DNA of 64,000 nt, taken from contig NZ_JACHJY010000008.1 in assembly GCF_014203895.1 (NCBI RefSeq), positions 372,001 to 436,000 on the forward strand, given 5' to 3'. Position 1 is the stretch's first letter, and the number at the start of each line of letters is the position of its first letter. The notes under the pieces were generated by a model, which saw nothing but the letters and a program-made list of their open reading frames with translations, did not search any database and had not been told where the DNA came from. Shown here one piece after another: positions 24,684 to 33,404 of this stretch. The position numbers and the translations under genes were made by a program. Source of the DNA: Streptomyces nymphaeiformis. Lineage in GTDB: Bacteria > Actinomycetota > Actinomycetes > Streptomycetales > Streptomycetaceae.

Positions 24684-25910
24684 ATGCCCGAAGCAGTGAT
24701 CGTCTCGACGGCCAGGTCCCCGATCGGCCGTGCCGGCAAGGGTTCCCTGAAGGACGTGCGCGCCGACGAGCTGACCGTCCAGATGGTCCGGGCGGCGCTC
24801 GCGAAGGTGCCCGAGCTCGACCCGCGCGAGATCACCGACCTGATGCTCGGCTGCGGCCTGCCCGGCGGCGAGCAGGGCTGGAACATGGGCCGCAACGTCG
24901 CCGTCCTCTCGGGCTACGACCACCTCCCCGGCACGACCGTCACGCGCTACTGCTCGTCCTCGCTGCAGACCACCCGGATGGCGTTCCACGCGATCAGGGC
25001 CGGTGAGGGGAGCGCGTACATCTCCGCCGGCGTGGAGTCGGTCAGCCACTTCGACAACGGCACCAGCGACTTCATCCCGGGCCACGACATCCTCAACCCG
25101 GCCTTCGGCGACGCCGGCCGGCGCACCCATGAGCGCACGCAGGGCGGCGCGTCCGAGTGGACCGACCCCCGCGGGACCGGGTCCCTGCCGGACGTCTACA
25201 TCACGATGGGCCAGACCGCCGAGAACGTGCAGCAGGTCCTCGGCATGTCCCGCGAGGAGCAGGACGCGTTCGCCGTCCGCAGCCAGAACCTCGCCGTCCA
25301 GCGCATCGAGGAGGGCTTCTGGGCCCGCGAGATCACCCCGGTCACGCTCCCCGACGGCACCGTCGTCACCGCCGACGACGGCCCGCGCCCCGGCACCACC
25401 CTGGAGGGCGTCAGCGGCCTCAAGCCGGTCTTCCGCCCCGACGGCACCGTGACCGCCGGCAACGCCTGCCCGCTCAACGACGGCGCCGCCGCACTGGTGA
25501 TCATGAGCGACACCCGGGCCGGGGAGCTCGGTCTCACCCCGCTCGCCCGGATCGTCTCGACCGCCGTCACCGGCCTCTCGCCCGAGATCATGGGCCTCGG
25601 CCCGGTGGAGGCGATCCCCGCCGCGCTGAAGAGCGCCGGCCTCGGTCTCGACGACATCGACCTGTACGAGATCAACGAGGCGTTCGCCGTGCAGTCGCTC
25701 GGCTCCGCGCAGCAGCTCGGCATCCCGCTGGAGAAGCTCAACGTCAACGGCGGCGCCATCGCCGTCGGCCACCCGTTCGGCATGACCGGCGCCCGCATCA
25801 CCGCCACCCTCGTCAACTCGCTCCAGTGGCACGACAAGCAGTTCGGCGTCGAGTCCATGTGCGTCGGCGGCGGCATGGGCATGGCCATGGTCATCGAGCG
25901 CCTGAGCTGA
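24684..25910 (+). CDS. Acetyl-CoA C-acyltransferase (thiolase)
   Basis: 408 aa. The nucleophilic Cys90 is in TRYCSSSLQ, the catalytic His in GGAIAVGHPFGMTGAR and the second Cys in MCVGGGMGMA, so all thiolase residues are present. Thiolase cleaves 3-ketoacyl-CoA to acetyl-CoA plus a shortened acyl-CoA; it is the last step of beta-oxidation-type pathways. It is the first gene of a six-gene unit (SDR, HAD, MaoC, APH-like kinase, ACAD), with TetR operators just upstream. It probably removes acetyl-CoA or propionyl-CoA from the product made by the neighbouring enzymes. Confidence 0.93.
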   Translation: MPEAVIVSTARSPIGRAGKGSLKDVRADELTVQMVRAALAKVPELDPREITDLMLGCGLPGGEQGWNMGRNVAVLSGYDHLPGTTVTRYCSSSLQTTRMAFHAIRAGEGSAYISAGVESVSHFDNGTSDFIPGHDILNPAFGDAGRRTHERTQGGASEWTDPRGTGSLPDVYITMGQTAENVQQVLGMSREEQDAFAVRSQNLAVQRIEEGFWAREITPVTLPDGTVVTADDGPRPGTTLEGVSGLKPVFRPDGTVTAGNACPLNDGAAALVIMSDTRAGELGLTPLARIVSTAVTGLSPEIMGLGPVEAIPAALKSAGLGLDDIDLYEINEAFAVQSLGSAQQLGIPLEKLNVNGGAIAVGHPFGMTGARITATLVNSLQWHDKQFGVESMCVGGGMGMAMVIERLS

Positions 25911-25978
25911 CGAGCCGAACGAGCCGACGAGCCGAACGAGCCGACAAGCCGAACGAGCCGATAAATCGACCGAGTCGA
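25911..25978 (+). repeat. 17-bp tandem repeat between thiolase and SDR genes
   Basis: Unit CGAGCCGAACGAGCCGA occurs exactly twice (25911-25927, 25928-25944), then with one change (25945-25961) and once in degenerate form (25962-25978). The array fills almost the whole gap before the SDR ribosome site AAGGAACAAGG. Its effect on transcript or operator binding is unknown. Confidence 0.85.
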
Positions 25979-25995
25979 GAAGGAACAAGGACAAC

Positions 25996-26751
25996 ATGAA
26001 GCGTTTCGAGGGAAAGACCGCGATCGTCACCGGCGCCAGCCGCGGCATCGGCCTGGCCATCGCCGAACGGCTCGTCTCCGAGGGGGCCAGGGTCGTCATC
26101 ACCGGCCGCACCAAGGAGACGCTCGACGAGGCCGTCGCCCGCCTCGGCGGCCCCGCGCACGCGCTCGGCGTCGCCGGCAAGGCCGCCGACCCCGCCCACC
26201 AGGCCGACACCGTCCGCCAGGCGACCGAGGCGTTCGGCAGCGTCGACCTGCTGGTGAACAACACCGGCGTCAACCCGGTGTACGGCCCGATGATCGAGCT
26301 GGACCTGGAGGCGGCCCGCAAGATCGTCGAGACCAACTGCCTGGCCGCGCTCTCCTGGATCCAGCGGGTCCACGGGGCGTGGATGAAGGAGCACGGCGGC
26401 TCGATCGTCAACGTCGCCTCGGTCTCCGGCGTACAGCCGGCGCCGATGATCGGCATGTACGGCGCCAGCAAGGCGATGCTGCTCTCGATGACCGAGCTCC
26501 TGGCCGTCGAGCTGGGACCGGACATCCGCGTCAACGCGATCGCGCCGGCCGTCGTCAAGACGAAGTTCGCCACCGCCCTGTACGAGGGCCGCGAGCGGGA
26601 ACTCGCCGACGCCTACCCGCTCAAGCGACTCGGCGAGCCCGAGGACATCGGCAGCGTCGTCGCCTTCCTGCTCTCCGCGGACGCCGGCTGGATCACCGGC
26701 CAGAACGTCGTCATCGACGGAGGCGTCACGCTCGTGGCGGCGGCCTCGTGA
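25996..26751 (+). CDS. Short-chain dehydrogenase/reductase (FabG-like)
   Basis: 251 aa. Cofactor motif GASRGIG near residue 14, NNTG near 90, and the catalytic Ser (NVASVSG)-Tyr-Lys (YGASK) set are complete. It should reduce or oxidise a keto/hydroxy group with NAD(P)H. In the levulinate pathway an SDR (LvaD) reduces a 4-ketoacyl-CoA to the 4-hydroxyacyl-CoA, and the gene neighbourhood here makes that role attractive; a 3-hydroxyacyl-CoA dehydrogenase role is equally possible. Its stop overlaps the GTG of the HAD gene by 4 bp, showing translational coupling. Confidence 0.93.
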   Translation: MKRFEGKTAIVTGASRGIGLAIAERLVSEGARVVITGRTKETLDEAVARLGGPAHALGVAGKAADPAHQADTVRQATEAFGSVDLLVNNTGVNPVYGPMIELDLEAARKIVETNCLAALSWIQRVHGAWMKEHGGSIVNVASVSGVQPAPMIGMYGASKAMLLSMTELLAVELGPDIRVNAIAPAVVKTKFATALYEGRERELADAYPLKRLGEPEDIGSVVAFLLSADAGWITGQNVVIDGGVTLVAAAS

Positions 26752-27437
26752 CCACCTCCGGGCAGCGACGGGCACCGACCGCACCGGTCGAGGCCGTCGT
26801 CTTCGACTACGGCGGCGTGCTCACCCTGCCCGTGAAGGAGTCGATCGCGGCCTGGATCGAGGCCGACGGCATCGAGCCGCACTCCTTCTCCCGGACCCTC
26901 AAGGCCTGGATGTCCCGCAGCGCGCCCGACGGCACCCCGATCCACCGCCTGGAGACCGGCGAACTGGCCGTCGAGGAGTTCGACGCCCTCCTCGCCGCGG
27001 AGCTCACCACCACCGACGGCCGGCCGGTCGACCCGGTCGGCGTGCTCTCCCGGCTCTTCGCCGCGATGCGCCCCGACCCGGCGATGTTCGGCCTCGTCGA
27101 GGAGCTGCGCGAGCTCGGCATACGGGTCGCGCTCCTCTCCAACAGCTGGGGCAACACCTACCCGCGCGAGCGGATCGACGCCCTGCTCGACCCCGTCGTC
27201 ATCTCCGGCGAGGTGGGGCTGCGCAAGCCGCGGGCCCCCATCTACGAGCTGACCCTCGCACGCCTCGGCGTCCCCGCCGGGAGCGCGCTCTTCCTCGACG
27301 ACGCCGAGCCCAACGTGCTCGGCGCGCGGGCCGTCGGGATGCGGGCCCACCTGCACGTCGACGCACCCTCCACCCGCGCGGCGCTCGCCGCGCTCGTCCC
27401 GGGGCTGCGCCCCACGCCGGACGGAGCCCCCGCATGA
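26748..27437 (+). CDS. HAD-superfamily hydrolase, ACAD10 N-domain-like
   Basis: 229 aa starting at the GTG overlapping the previous stop. HAD motif I reads VFDYGGVL, with Gly in place of the second Asp, as in YihX-like and ACAD10-type HAD proteins. Motif II is SNSWG, the Lys is in RKPRAPIY and motif IV is FLDDAEPNV. HADs are mostly phosphatases. In human ACAD10 a HAD domain precedes an APH-like kinase and an ACAD. Here the same three activities are encoded by neighbouring genes, with a MaoC gene between HAD and kinase. It probably acts on a phosphorylated acyl intermediate or as a repair phosphatase; this is inference. The stop overlaps the next ATG by 4 bp. Confidence 0.88.
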   Translation: MTTSGQRRAPTAPVEAVVFDYGGVLTLPVKESIAAWIEADGIEPHSFSRTLKAWMSRSAPDGTPIHRLETGELAVEEFDALLAAELTTTDGRPVDPVGVLSRLFAAMRPDPAMFGLVEELRELGIRVALLSNSWGNTYPRERIDALLDPVVISGEVGLRKPRAPIYELTLARLGVPAGSALFLDDAEPNVLGARAVGMRAHLHVDAPSTRAALAALVPGLRPTPDGAPA

Positions 27438-27925
27438 CCACCCGACGGACGTTCGACGGCATGGCCGAGCTGGAGAAGGCGGCCGGCACCCACCTCGGCC
27501 ACTCGGACTGGCACACGATCAGCCGACAACAGATCGACACCTTCGCCGATGCCACGGGCGACCATCATGGGGCATCCCCTGCTCGAAGAGCTCGGGGAAG
27601 GATTCACGTGGACCCGGACAGGGCCGCCCAGGGCCCGTTCGGCACCACCATCGCGCACGGCTACCTCACCCTCGGCCTGATCCCGATGCTGTGCTGGGAG
27701 GTGTACGACATCCAGGGCGTGCGCATGAGCGTGAACTACGGCGCGAACAAGGTCAGGTTCCCGGCTCCGGTCCCGGTCGGCTCGCGGGTACGGGCCGGTG
27801 TCGAGCTCCTCGAGGTGACCCCCGGCGCCGGGGGCCACCAGGTCGTCACCCGGATCACGATCGAGCGCGAAGGCGGCGACAAGCCGGTGTGCGTGGCCGA
27901 CACCGTCACCGTGGTGGTGCCGTGA
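27434..27925 (+). CDS. MaoC-family hot-dog hydratase with insertion in the catalytic motif
   Basis: 163 aa, start overlapping the HAD stop. The protein follows MaoC/(R)-enoyl-CoA hydratase sequence closely: THLGHSDWHTIS, then FADATGDH, then IHVDPDRAAQGPFGTTIAHGY. In relatives the catalytic Asp and His are separated by only a few residues (GDHQWIH). Here the two residues QW are replaced by about 12 (HGASPARRARGR), encoded by a palindromic 36-bp stretch at 27566-27601. The frame is kept, but Asp and His are pushed apart, so activity is doubtful. Normal function would be hydration of an enoyl-CoA to a hydroxyacyl-CoA. The stop overlaps the kinase GTG by 4 bp. Confidence 0.85.
   Translation: MTTRRTFDGMAELEKAAGTHLGHSDWHTISRQQIDTFADATGDHHGASPARRARGRIHVDPDRAAQGPFGTTIAHGYLTLGLIPMLCWEVYDIQGVRMSVNYGANKVRFPAPVPVGSRVRAGVELLEVTPGAGGHQVVTRITIEREGGDKPVCVADTVTVVVP
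27566..27601 (+). repeat. Palindromic insertion-like sequence inside the MaoC gene
   Basis: GGGGcatCCCC (27569-27579) and TCCCCT-GCTC-gaa-GAGC-TCGGGGA (27575-27598) form overlapping hairpins. Length is a multiple of three, so the frame survives. The sequence style resembles the short palindromic repeats scattered between Streptomyces genes, which suggests a REP/SIRE-like insertion; a genome-wide copy count would settle it. Confidence 0.55.
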
Positions 27926-28959
27926 CGAGCGACCGACACCCCTCCCCGTCGGGCCTCGACCTGGACCGGCTCGGCAGCTGGCTGACCGCGCACGTGCCCG
28001 GCGCCGGCACCGACCTGGCGGCGACGCTGATCGCCGGCGGCAAGTCCAACCTGACCTACCGGGTCACCGACGGCACCAGTACCTGGATCGTCCGCCGGCC
28101 GCCCCTCGGCCACGTCCTGGCGACCGCGCACGACATGGGCCGCGAGCACCGCGTGATGAGCGCGCTGCGCGACACCTCGGTCCCGGTGCCGCGGACGTTC
28201 GGTCTCTGCGACGACCCCGAGGTCCTGGGAGCGCCGTTCTACGTGATGGCGCACTGCGAAGGCACCCCGTACCGGCTCGGCTCGGAACTCGCCGCCCTCG
28301 GCGAGGAGCGCACCCGGCTGATCTCGGAGCGGCTCGTCGACACGCTCGTGACGCTGCACCAGGTGGACCCGGCGGCCGTCGGCCTCGCCGACTTCGGGCG
28401 CCCCCAGGGCTACCTGGAGCGCCAGGTCCGCCGCTGGAAGAAGCAGCTGGACGCCTCGTACAGCAGGGACCTTCCGGCGGCCGGGGAGCTCTACCGCCGG
28501 CTCTCCGCCGACGTCCCCGCGGAGTCGGGCAGCGGCATCGTGCACGGCGACTACCGGCTCGACAACGTGCTGGTCGACGGCGACGACCGGGCGACGGCGG
28601 TGCTCGACTGGGAGATGGCCACGCTCGGCGACCCGCTGTCCGACCTCGCCCTGATGGTCGTCTACAACCGGCTCGGCGAGGTCGCCGGCGACGCCGCCGG
28701 CGTCAGCACCGTCGCGGGCGCGCCCGGCCACCTCACCGAGGCCGAGACGATCGAGCGGTACGCCGCGGGCAGCGGCCGTGACCTCTCCCGCATCGGCTTC
28801 CACCTGGGCCTCGCCGCCTTCAAGCTCGCCGTGATCCTCGAGGGCATCCACTACCGCCACCTCAACGGCCAGACGGTCGGAGAGGGCTTCGAGACCCTCG
28901 GGGACGCCATCGACCCGCTGCTCGACGCAGGCCTTTCCGCACTGAAGGAGACGCACTGA
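27922..28959 (+). CDS. APH-like phosphotransferase (ACAD10/LvaA-type hydroxyacyl-CoA kinase candidate)
   Basis: 345 aa from the GTG overlapping the MaoC stop. Kinase features: nucleotide loop LIAGGKSNLTYRV, Lys equivalent in WIVRRPP, catalytic loop IVHGDYRLDN and metal-binding Asp in AVLDWEMATLGDP. These match the ACAD10/ACAD11 kinase domain and bacterial LvaA, which phosphorylates a 4-hydroxyacyl-CoA so that a partner ACAD can rearrange it to a 3-hydroxyacyl-CoA. It overlaps the ACAD start (TGATG). The pairing with an ACAD ending in the typical SQDFPLA motif supports this more than antibiotic resistance. Confidence 0.9.
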   Translation: MTSDRHPSPSGLDLDRLGSWLTAHVPGAGTDLAATLIAGGKSNLTYRVTDGTSTWIVRRPPLGHVLATAHDMGREHRVMSALRDTSVPVPRTFGLCDDPEVLGAPFYVMAHCEGTPYRLGSELAALGEERTRLISERLVDTLVTLHQVDPAAVGLADFGRPQGYLERQVRRWKKQLDASYSRDLPAAGELYRRLSADVPAESGSGIVHGDYRLDNVLVDGDDRATAVLDWEMATLGDPLSDLALMVVYNRLGEVAGDAAGVSTVAGAPGHLTEAETIERYAAGSGRDLSRIGFHLGLAAFKLAVILEGIHYRHLNGQTVGEGFETLGDAIDPLLDAGLSALKETH

Positions 28960-30194
28960 TGGAATTCCGGTTCGACAGCAGGACCGAGGAACTGCGCGCG
29001 TCCCTGGTCGAGTTCATGGACCGGCACGTGTACCCGGCCGAGAAGGTCTTCCACGAGCAGCTCGCCGAGCTCGAGGACCCCTGGGCCTGGGACTCGGTCC
29101 CCGTCCTCCAGGAGCTGCGGACCGAGGCCCGCAGGCGCGGCCTGTGGAACCTCTTCCTGCCGGGGGAGGAGGGCGGGGGGCTGACGAACCTCCAGTACGC
29201 CCCGCTGGCGGAGATCAGCGGGCGCAGCATCCACCTCGCGCCCCCGGCGATGAACTGCGCGGCGCCGGACACCGGCAACATGGAGGTGCTGCACATGTTC
29301 GGCACCCCGGAACAGCAGGAGCGGTGGCTGGAGCCGCTGCTCAGGGGCGAGATCCGTTCGGCGTTCGCGATGACCGAGCCGAACGTCGCCTCCTCCGACG
29401 CCACCAACATCGGCACGTCGATCGTCCGCGACGGCGACTCGTACGTGATCAACGGCCGCAAGTGGTGGATCACCGGCGCGATGAACCCCAACGCCGAGAT
29501 CTTCGTCGTGATGGGCAAGACCGACCCCGGCGCCGAGCGGCACCGGCAGCAGTCGATGATCCTCGTCGAGCGGGACACCCCAGGCTTCGAGATCCACCGC
29601 GGCATGGAGGTCTTCGGCTACGACGACCGCGAGCACGGCGGTCACGCCGAGCTGAGCCTCACCGACGTACGGGTGCCGGCGGCGAACCTGATCGGCGGCG
29701 AGGGCGACGGCTTCGGCATCGCCCAGGCACGACTCGGCCCCGGCCGCATCCACCACTGCATGCGCTCGATCGGCATCGCCGAGCGGGCCGTCGAGCTGAT
29801 GTGCGCACGGGCCGACGAGCGCGTCGCCTTCGGCCGGCCGATCGCCGAGCAGGGCGTCATCCGTGACTGGATCGCCGAATCCCGCGTGCGCATCGAGCAG
29901 TTGAGGCTCCTCGTGCTCAAGACGGCGTGGCTGATGGACACCGTCGGCAACAAGGGCGCGCACGCCGAGATCCAGGCGATCAAGATCGCGACCCCGTCGA
30001 CGGTGCAGTGGATCCTCGACAAGGCGATCCAGGTCCACGGGGCCGGCGGGCTCTCCCAGGACTTCCCGCTGGCCGCCTCGTACGCCCACATCCGGACTCT
30101 GCGCTTCGCCGACGGCCCGGACGAGGTCCACAAGAACGCCCTGGCCAAGAGCGAACTGCGGCAGCAGGCGAAGGCGCGCGCGTCGCGCTCGTGA
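28959..30194 (+). CDS. Acyl-CoA dehydrogenase, ACAD10/11-LvaC type
   Basis: 411 aa with a complete ACAD fold: FAMTEPNVASSDATN (substrate/FAD strand), WWITGAMNPNAEIFVVMGK and the C-terminal helix QVHGAGGLSQDFPLAASY, followed by LRFADGPDEVH. The segment that holds the usual catalytic Glu instead reads SQDFPLA, as in ACAD10, ACAD11 and LvaC, which do not simply dehydrogenate but process 4-phosphoacyl-CoAs. It is the last gene of the unit and is translationally coupled to the kinase. Expected product is a 3-hydroxyacyl-CoA that re-enters beta-oxidation. Confidence 0.92.
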   Translation: MEFRFDSRTEELRASLVEFMDRHVYPAEKVFHEQLAELEDPWAWDSVPVLQELRTEARRRGLWNLFLPGEEGGGLTNLQYAPLAEISGRSIHLAPPAMNCAAPDTGNMEVLHMFGTPEQQERWLEPLLRGEIRSAFAMTEPNVASSDATNIGTSIVRDGDSYVINGRKWWITGAMNPNAEIFVVMGKTDPGAERHRQQSMILVERDTPGFEIHRGMEVFGYDDREHGGHAELSLTDVRVPAANLIGGEGDGFGIAQARLGPGRIHHCMRSIGIAERAVELMCARADERVAFGRPIAEQGVIRDWIAESRVRIEQLRLLVLKTAWLMDTVGNKGAHAEIQAIKIATPSTVQWILDKAIQVHGAGGLSQDFPLAASYAHIRTLRFADGPDEVHKNALAKSELRQQAKARASRS

Positions 30195-30382
30195 CACCGG
30201 GGCCGCCGTGCGCGTGCCTTGCGACCGCCTCGACCGCCCTGTCGGGTGATGTGGGATGGATCACCGCTCACACGCTTCCGATCGGGGTGGTGGCGGCCCG
30301 ATTCTGGTCGGACTCGGAACCCGAATCGCAGTCGGGATGTTTACAGGCCGTCGACGGCACCTCCAGCGAACGGAGAACACTC

Positions 30383-31909
30383 GTGATTGTCGGAGTCCTC
30401 AAGGAAGCGCGGGCAGGTGAGCATCGGGTCTCGGCCACGCCGGCCACGATCGAGCCGATCCGCAAACTGGGGTACGACGTGGTCGTCGACTCCGGCGCGG
30501 GTGTCGCCGCGGGCTTCACCGACAGCGCGTACGAGGCCGCCGGGGCGCGCATCGGCGACGCCACGGCCGCCGACGTGGTGCTCGGCGTCAACGCCCCGAG
30601 TCCCGCACAGCTGGACGGAGTACGGCCCGAGGCGACGGTGATCGCGCTGTTCGCCCCGGCGTTCGACCCCGAGATGGTCGAGGAGCTGGGCCGCCGGCCG
30701 TTCACGGCGCTCTCGATGGACGCCGTGCCGCGCATCAGCCGGGCACAGTCGATGGACGTGCTGTCGTCGATGGCGAACATCGCCGGCTACCGGGCCGTGG
30801 TCGAGGCCGCGCACACGTTCGGCCGGTTCTTCACCGGCCAGGTGACCGCGGCGGGCAAGGTGCCGCCGGCGAAGGTGCTCGTCGCCGGTGCCGGCGTCGC
30901 GGGCCTGGCGGCGATCGGCGCGGCGGGCTCGCTCGGCGCGATCGTACGGGCGACCGACCCGCGGCCCGAGGTCGCCGACCAGGTCCGGTCCCTCGGCGGC
31001 GAGTACCTGTCGATCGAGTCCGCGGAGGTCGAGGTCTCCAAGACGGGCTACGCCAAGGAGATGGGCGACGACTACAAGGCGCGCGAGGTCGAGCTCTACA
31101 GCACGCAGTGCCGCGAGGCCGACATCGTCATCACCACCGCGCTGATCCCCGGGCGCCCCGCGCCGACGCTGATCACCGCGGAGATGGTGGCGAGCATGAA
31201 GCCGGGCTCGGTGATCGTCGACATGGCGGCCGCCAACGGCGGCAACGTCGTGGGCACCGTGAAGGGCGAGAAGGTCGTCACCGACAACGGCGTCACGATC
31301 ATCGGCTACACCGACCTGGCGGGCCGGCTGCCGGCGCAGGCCTCGCAGCTGTACGGCACGAACCTCGTGAACCTGCTGAAGCTGATGACGCCCGGCAAGG
31401 ACGCGACCCTCGTCCTCGACTGGGACGACCCGGTGCAGCGCTCCATCACCGTCGTGCGCGAGGGCGAGTCGGCCTGGCCGCCCCCGCCGGTGCAGGTCTC
31501 GGCGGCCCCGGCGCCCGCGGCCAAGGTGGCCGAGACGAAGCCGTCGCCGGTGAAGGAGCCGATGCCGGCGAAGCGGAAGTTCGGCGGTGTGGCCGTCGGC
31601 GCGCTCGCGCTCTTCCTCGCCGCCGGGTTCGCGCCGGCCGCGCTGCTGCCCCACGTGACGGTCTTCGTGCTCGCGATCGTGATCGGCTACTACGTCATCG
31701 GGCATGTGCACCACGCCCTGCACACGCCGCTCATGTCGGTGACGAACGCGATCTCCGGGATCATCGTCGTCGGCGCGCTCCTGCAGATCGGGCATTCGAG
31801 CATCACGGTCACGGTGCTGTCGGCCGTGGCGATCCTTCTGGCCAGTATCAACGTCTTCGGCGGCTTCGCGGTGACGCGTCGCATGCTCGCCATGTTCAAC
31901 CGGAGCTGA
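30383..31909 (+). CDS. pntA: NAD(P) transhydrogenase alpha subunit
   Basis: 508 aa starting at a GTG (VIVGVLKEARAGEHRVS) after GGAG. The NAD-binding dI domain (about 1-370) has the alanine-dehydrogenase-like GAGVAGLAAIGAAGSLGA loop near 170 and the mobile loop region YTDLAGRLPAQASQLY. After a Pro/Ala linker (about 380-410) four membrane helices follow from about 412 (VAVGALALFLAAGF onward). The enzyme couples proton import to hydride transfer from NADH to NADP+, supplying NADPH. The dI and dII-alpha parts are fused as in E. coli PntA; many actinobacteria split them. The pntB gene starts one base after the stop. Confidence 0.94.
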   Translation: MIVGVLKEARAGEHRVSATPATIEPIRKLGYDVVVDSGAGVAAGFTDSAYEAAGARIGDATAADVVLGVNAPSPAQLDGVRPEATVIALFAPAFDPEMVEELGRRPFTALSMDAVPRISRAQSMDVLSSMANIAGYRAVVEAAHTFGRFFTGQVTAAGKVPPAKVLVAGAGVAGLAAIGAAGSLGAIVRATDPRPEVADQVRSLGGEYLSIESAEVEVSKTGYAKEMGDDYKAREVELYSTQCREADIVITTALIPGRPAPTLITAEMVASMKPGSVIVDMAAANGGNVVGTVKGEKVVTDNGVTIIGYTDLAGRLPAQASQLYGTNLVNLLKLMTPGKDATLVLDWDDPVQRSITVVREGESAWPPPPVQVSAAPAPAAKVAETKPSPVKEPMPAKRKFGGVAVGALALFLAAGFAPAALLPHVTVFVLAIVIGYYVIGHVHHALHTPLMSVTNAISGIIVVGALLQIGHSSITVTVLSAVAILLASINVFGGFAVTRRMLAMFNRS

Positions 31910-31910
31910 C

Positions 31911-33329
31911 ATGTCTGCGACCATCGCCGCACAGGCGGCATACCTCGTTGCCGCGCTGCTGTTCATCCTCGCGCTGGCGGGACTCTCCAAGCACGAGTCC
32001 GCGCGGCTCGGCAACGCGTTCGGCATGCTCGGCATGGCCGTCGCGCTCGTCGCGACGATCGTGCTCGCGATCGACGGCGACATCAGCACCGCGGGACTCG
32101 GCCTGACGGCCGTGGCCATGCTGATCGGCGCGCTGATCGGGCTGCAGCGGGCCCGCGGCGTCGAGATGACCGGCATGCCCGAACTGATCGCGCTGCTGCA
32201 CTCCTTCGTCGGTCTGGCGGCCGTACTGGTCAGCTGGAACGGCTTCCTGAACGTCGAGCACGAGCCCGAGGGCCACGAGTCCCAGGCCCTGGACGCGCTC
32301 GGCACGCTGGGCATCCACCACGCCGAGGTGTTCATCGGCCTGTTCATCGGCGCGGTGACCTTCACCGGCTCCATCGTGGCGTACCTGAAGCTCTCGGCGA
32401 AGATCAGCTCCAAGCCGCTCGTGCTGCCCGGCAAGAACGTGCTGAACCTCGGTTCGCTCGCCCTGTTCCTCGCCCTGACGGTGTGGTTCGTGATCACGCC
32501 GCAGCTGTGGCTCCTGATCGCCGTGACGGCCCTGGCGCTCGCCCTCGGCTGGCACCTGGTCGCCTCCATCGGCGGCGGCGACATGCCGGTCGTCGTCTCG
32601 ATGCTCAACAGCTACTCCGGCTGGGCCGCGGCGGCCTCCGGCTTCCTCCTCGGCAACGACCTGCTGATCATCACCGGCGCGCTGGTCGGCTCCTCGGGTG
32701 CCTACCTCTCCTACATCATGTGCCGGGCGATGAACCGCTCCTTCCTCTCCGTGATCGCCGGCGGCTTCGGCATCGAGGCGCCCGCGTCCTCCGACGTCGA
32801 CTACGGCGAGCACCAGGAGATCACCCCCCAGGCCGCCGCGGAACTCCTCGGCGCGGCCCGGTCCGTGGTCATCACCCCCGGCTACGGCATGGCCGTGGCC
32901 CAGGCGCAGTACCCGGTCGCCGAGCTCACCTCGAAGCTGCGGGCGAAGGGCGTCGAGGTGCGCTTCGGCATCCACCCGGTCGCCGGCCGCCTGCCCGGCC
33001 ACATGAACGTGCTCCTCGCCGAGGCCAAGGTGCCGTACGACATCGTGCTCGAGATGGACGAGATCAACGACGACTTCGCCGACACCGACGTCGTCCTCGT
33101 GATCGGCGCCAACGACACCGTCAACCCGGCCGGAGCCGAGGACCCCAGCAGCCCGATCGCCGGCATGCCGGTGCTCACCGTCTGGGAGGCCAACAAGGTC
33201 ATCGTCTTCAAGCGCTCGATGGCCTCCGGCTACGCGGGCGTCCAGAACCCGCTGTTCTTCCGCGAGAACACCGCGATGCTCTTCGGCGACGCGAAGGCCC
33301 GCGTCGAGGACATCGTCGGCGCCCTCTGA
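31911..33329 (+). CDS. pntB: NAD(P) transhydrogenase beta subunit
   Basis: 472 aa. The first ~260 residues are nine membrane helices with the conserved FHHAEVFIGLFIGAVTFTGS-type segment (HHAEVFIG, FTGSIVAY). The C-terminal dIII domain binds NADP(H), recognisable from VVITPGYGMAVAQAQ, FGIHPVAGRLPGHMNVLLAEA, GANDTVNPA and FKRSMASGYAGVQNPLF. It completes the proton-pumping transhydrogenase with pntA. It may supply NADPH for reductive steps such as the SDR of the upstream operon. Confidence 0.95.
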   Translation: MSATIAAQAAYLVAALLFILALAGLSKHESARLGNAFGMLGMAVALVATIVLAIDGDISTAGLGLTAVAMLIGALIGLQRARGVEMTGMPELIALLHSFVGLAAVLVSWNGFLNVEHEPEGHESQALDALGTLGIHHAEVFIGLFIGAVTFTGSIVAYLKLSAKISSKPLVLPGKNVLNLGSLALFLALTVWFVITPQLWLLIAVTALALALGWHLVASIGGGDMPVVVSMLNSYSGWAAAASGFLLGNDLLIITGALVGSSGAYLSYIMCRAMNRSFLSVIAGGFGIEAPASSDVDYGEHQEITPQAAAELLGAARSVVITPGYGMAVAQAQYPVAELTSKLRAKGVEVRFGIHPVAGRLPGHMNVLLAEAKVPYDIVLEMDEINDDFADTDVVLVIGANDTVNPAGAEDPSSPIAGMPVLTVWEANKVIVFKRSMASGYAGVQNPLFFRENTAMLFGDAKARVEDIVGAL

Positions 33330-33345
33330 CCGACGGGCCCACGGG

Positions 33346-33389
33346 GCGCACCCCTCCCGGACCGGCAGCGGCCCGGGAAGGGGTGCGTC
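33346..33389. terminator. Bidirectional terminator between pntB and the macro-UDG-ART gene
   Basis: GCGCACCCCTCCCGG pairs with CCGGGAAGGGGTGCGTC across a short loop. It lies between two convergent stops. Confidence 0.75.
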
Positions 33390-33404
33390 ACAGGTCGTCC
33401 GGGG

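Noticed and set aside
27922..28959. Aminoglycoside resistance kinase
   Set aside because: Although the fold is APH-like, translational coupling to an ACAD10/LvaC-type dehydrogenase and related genes fits acyl-CoA metabolism better.
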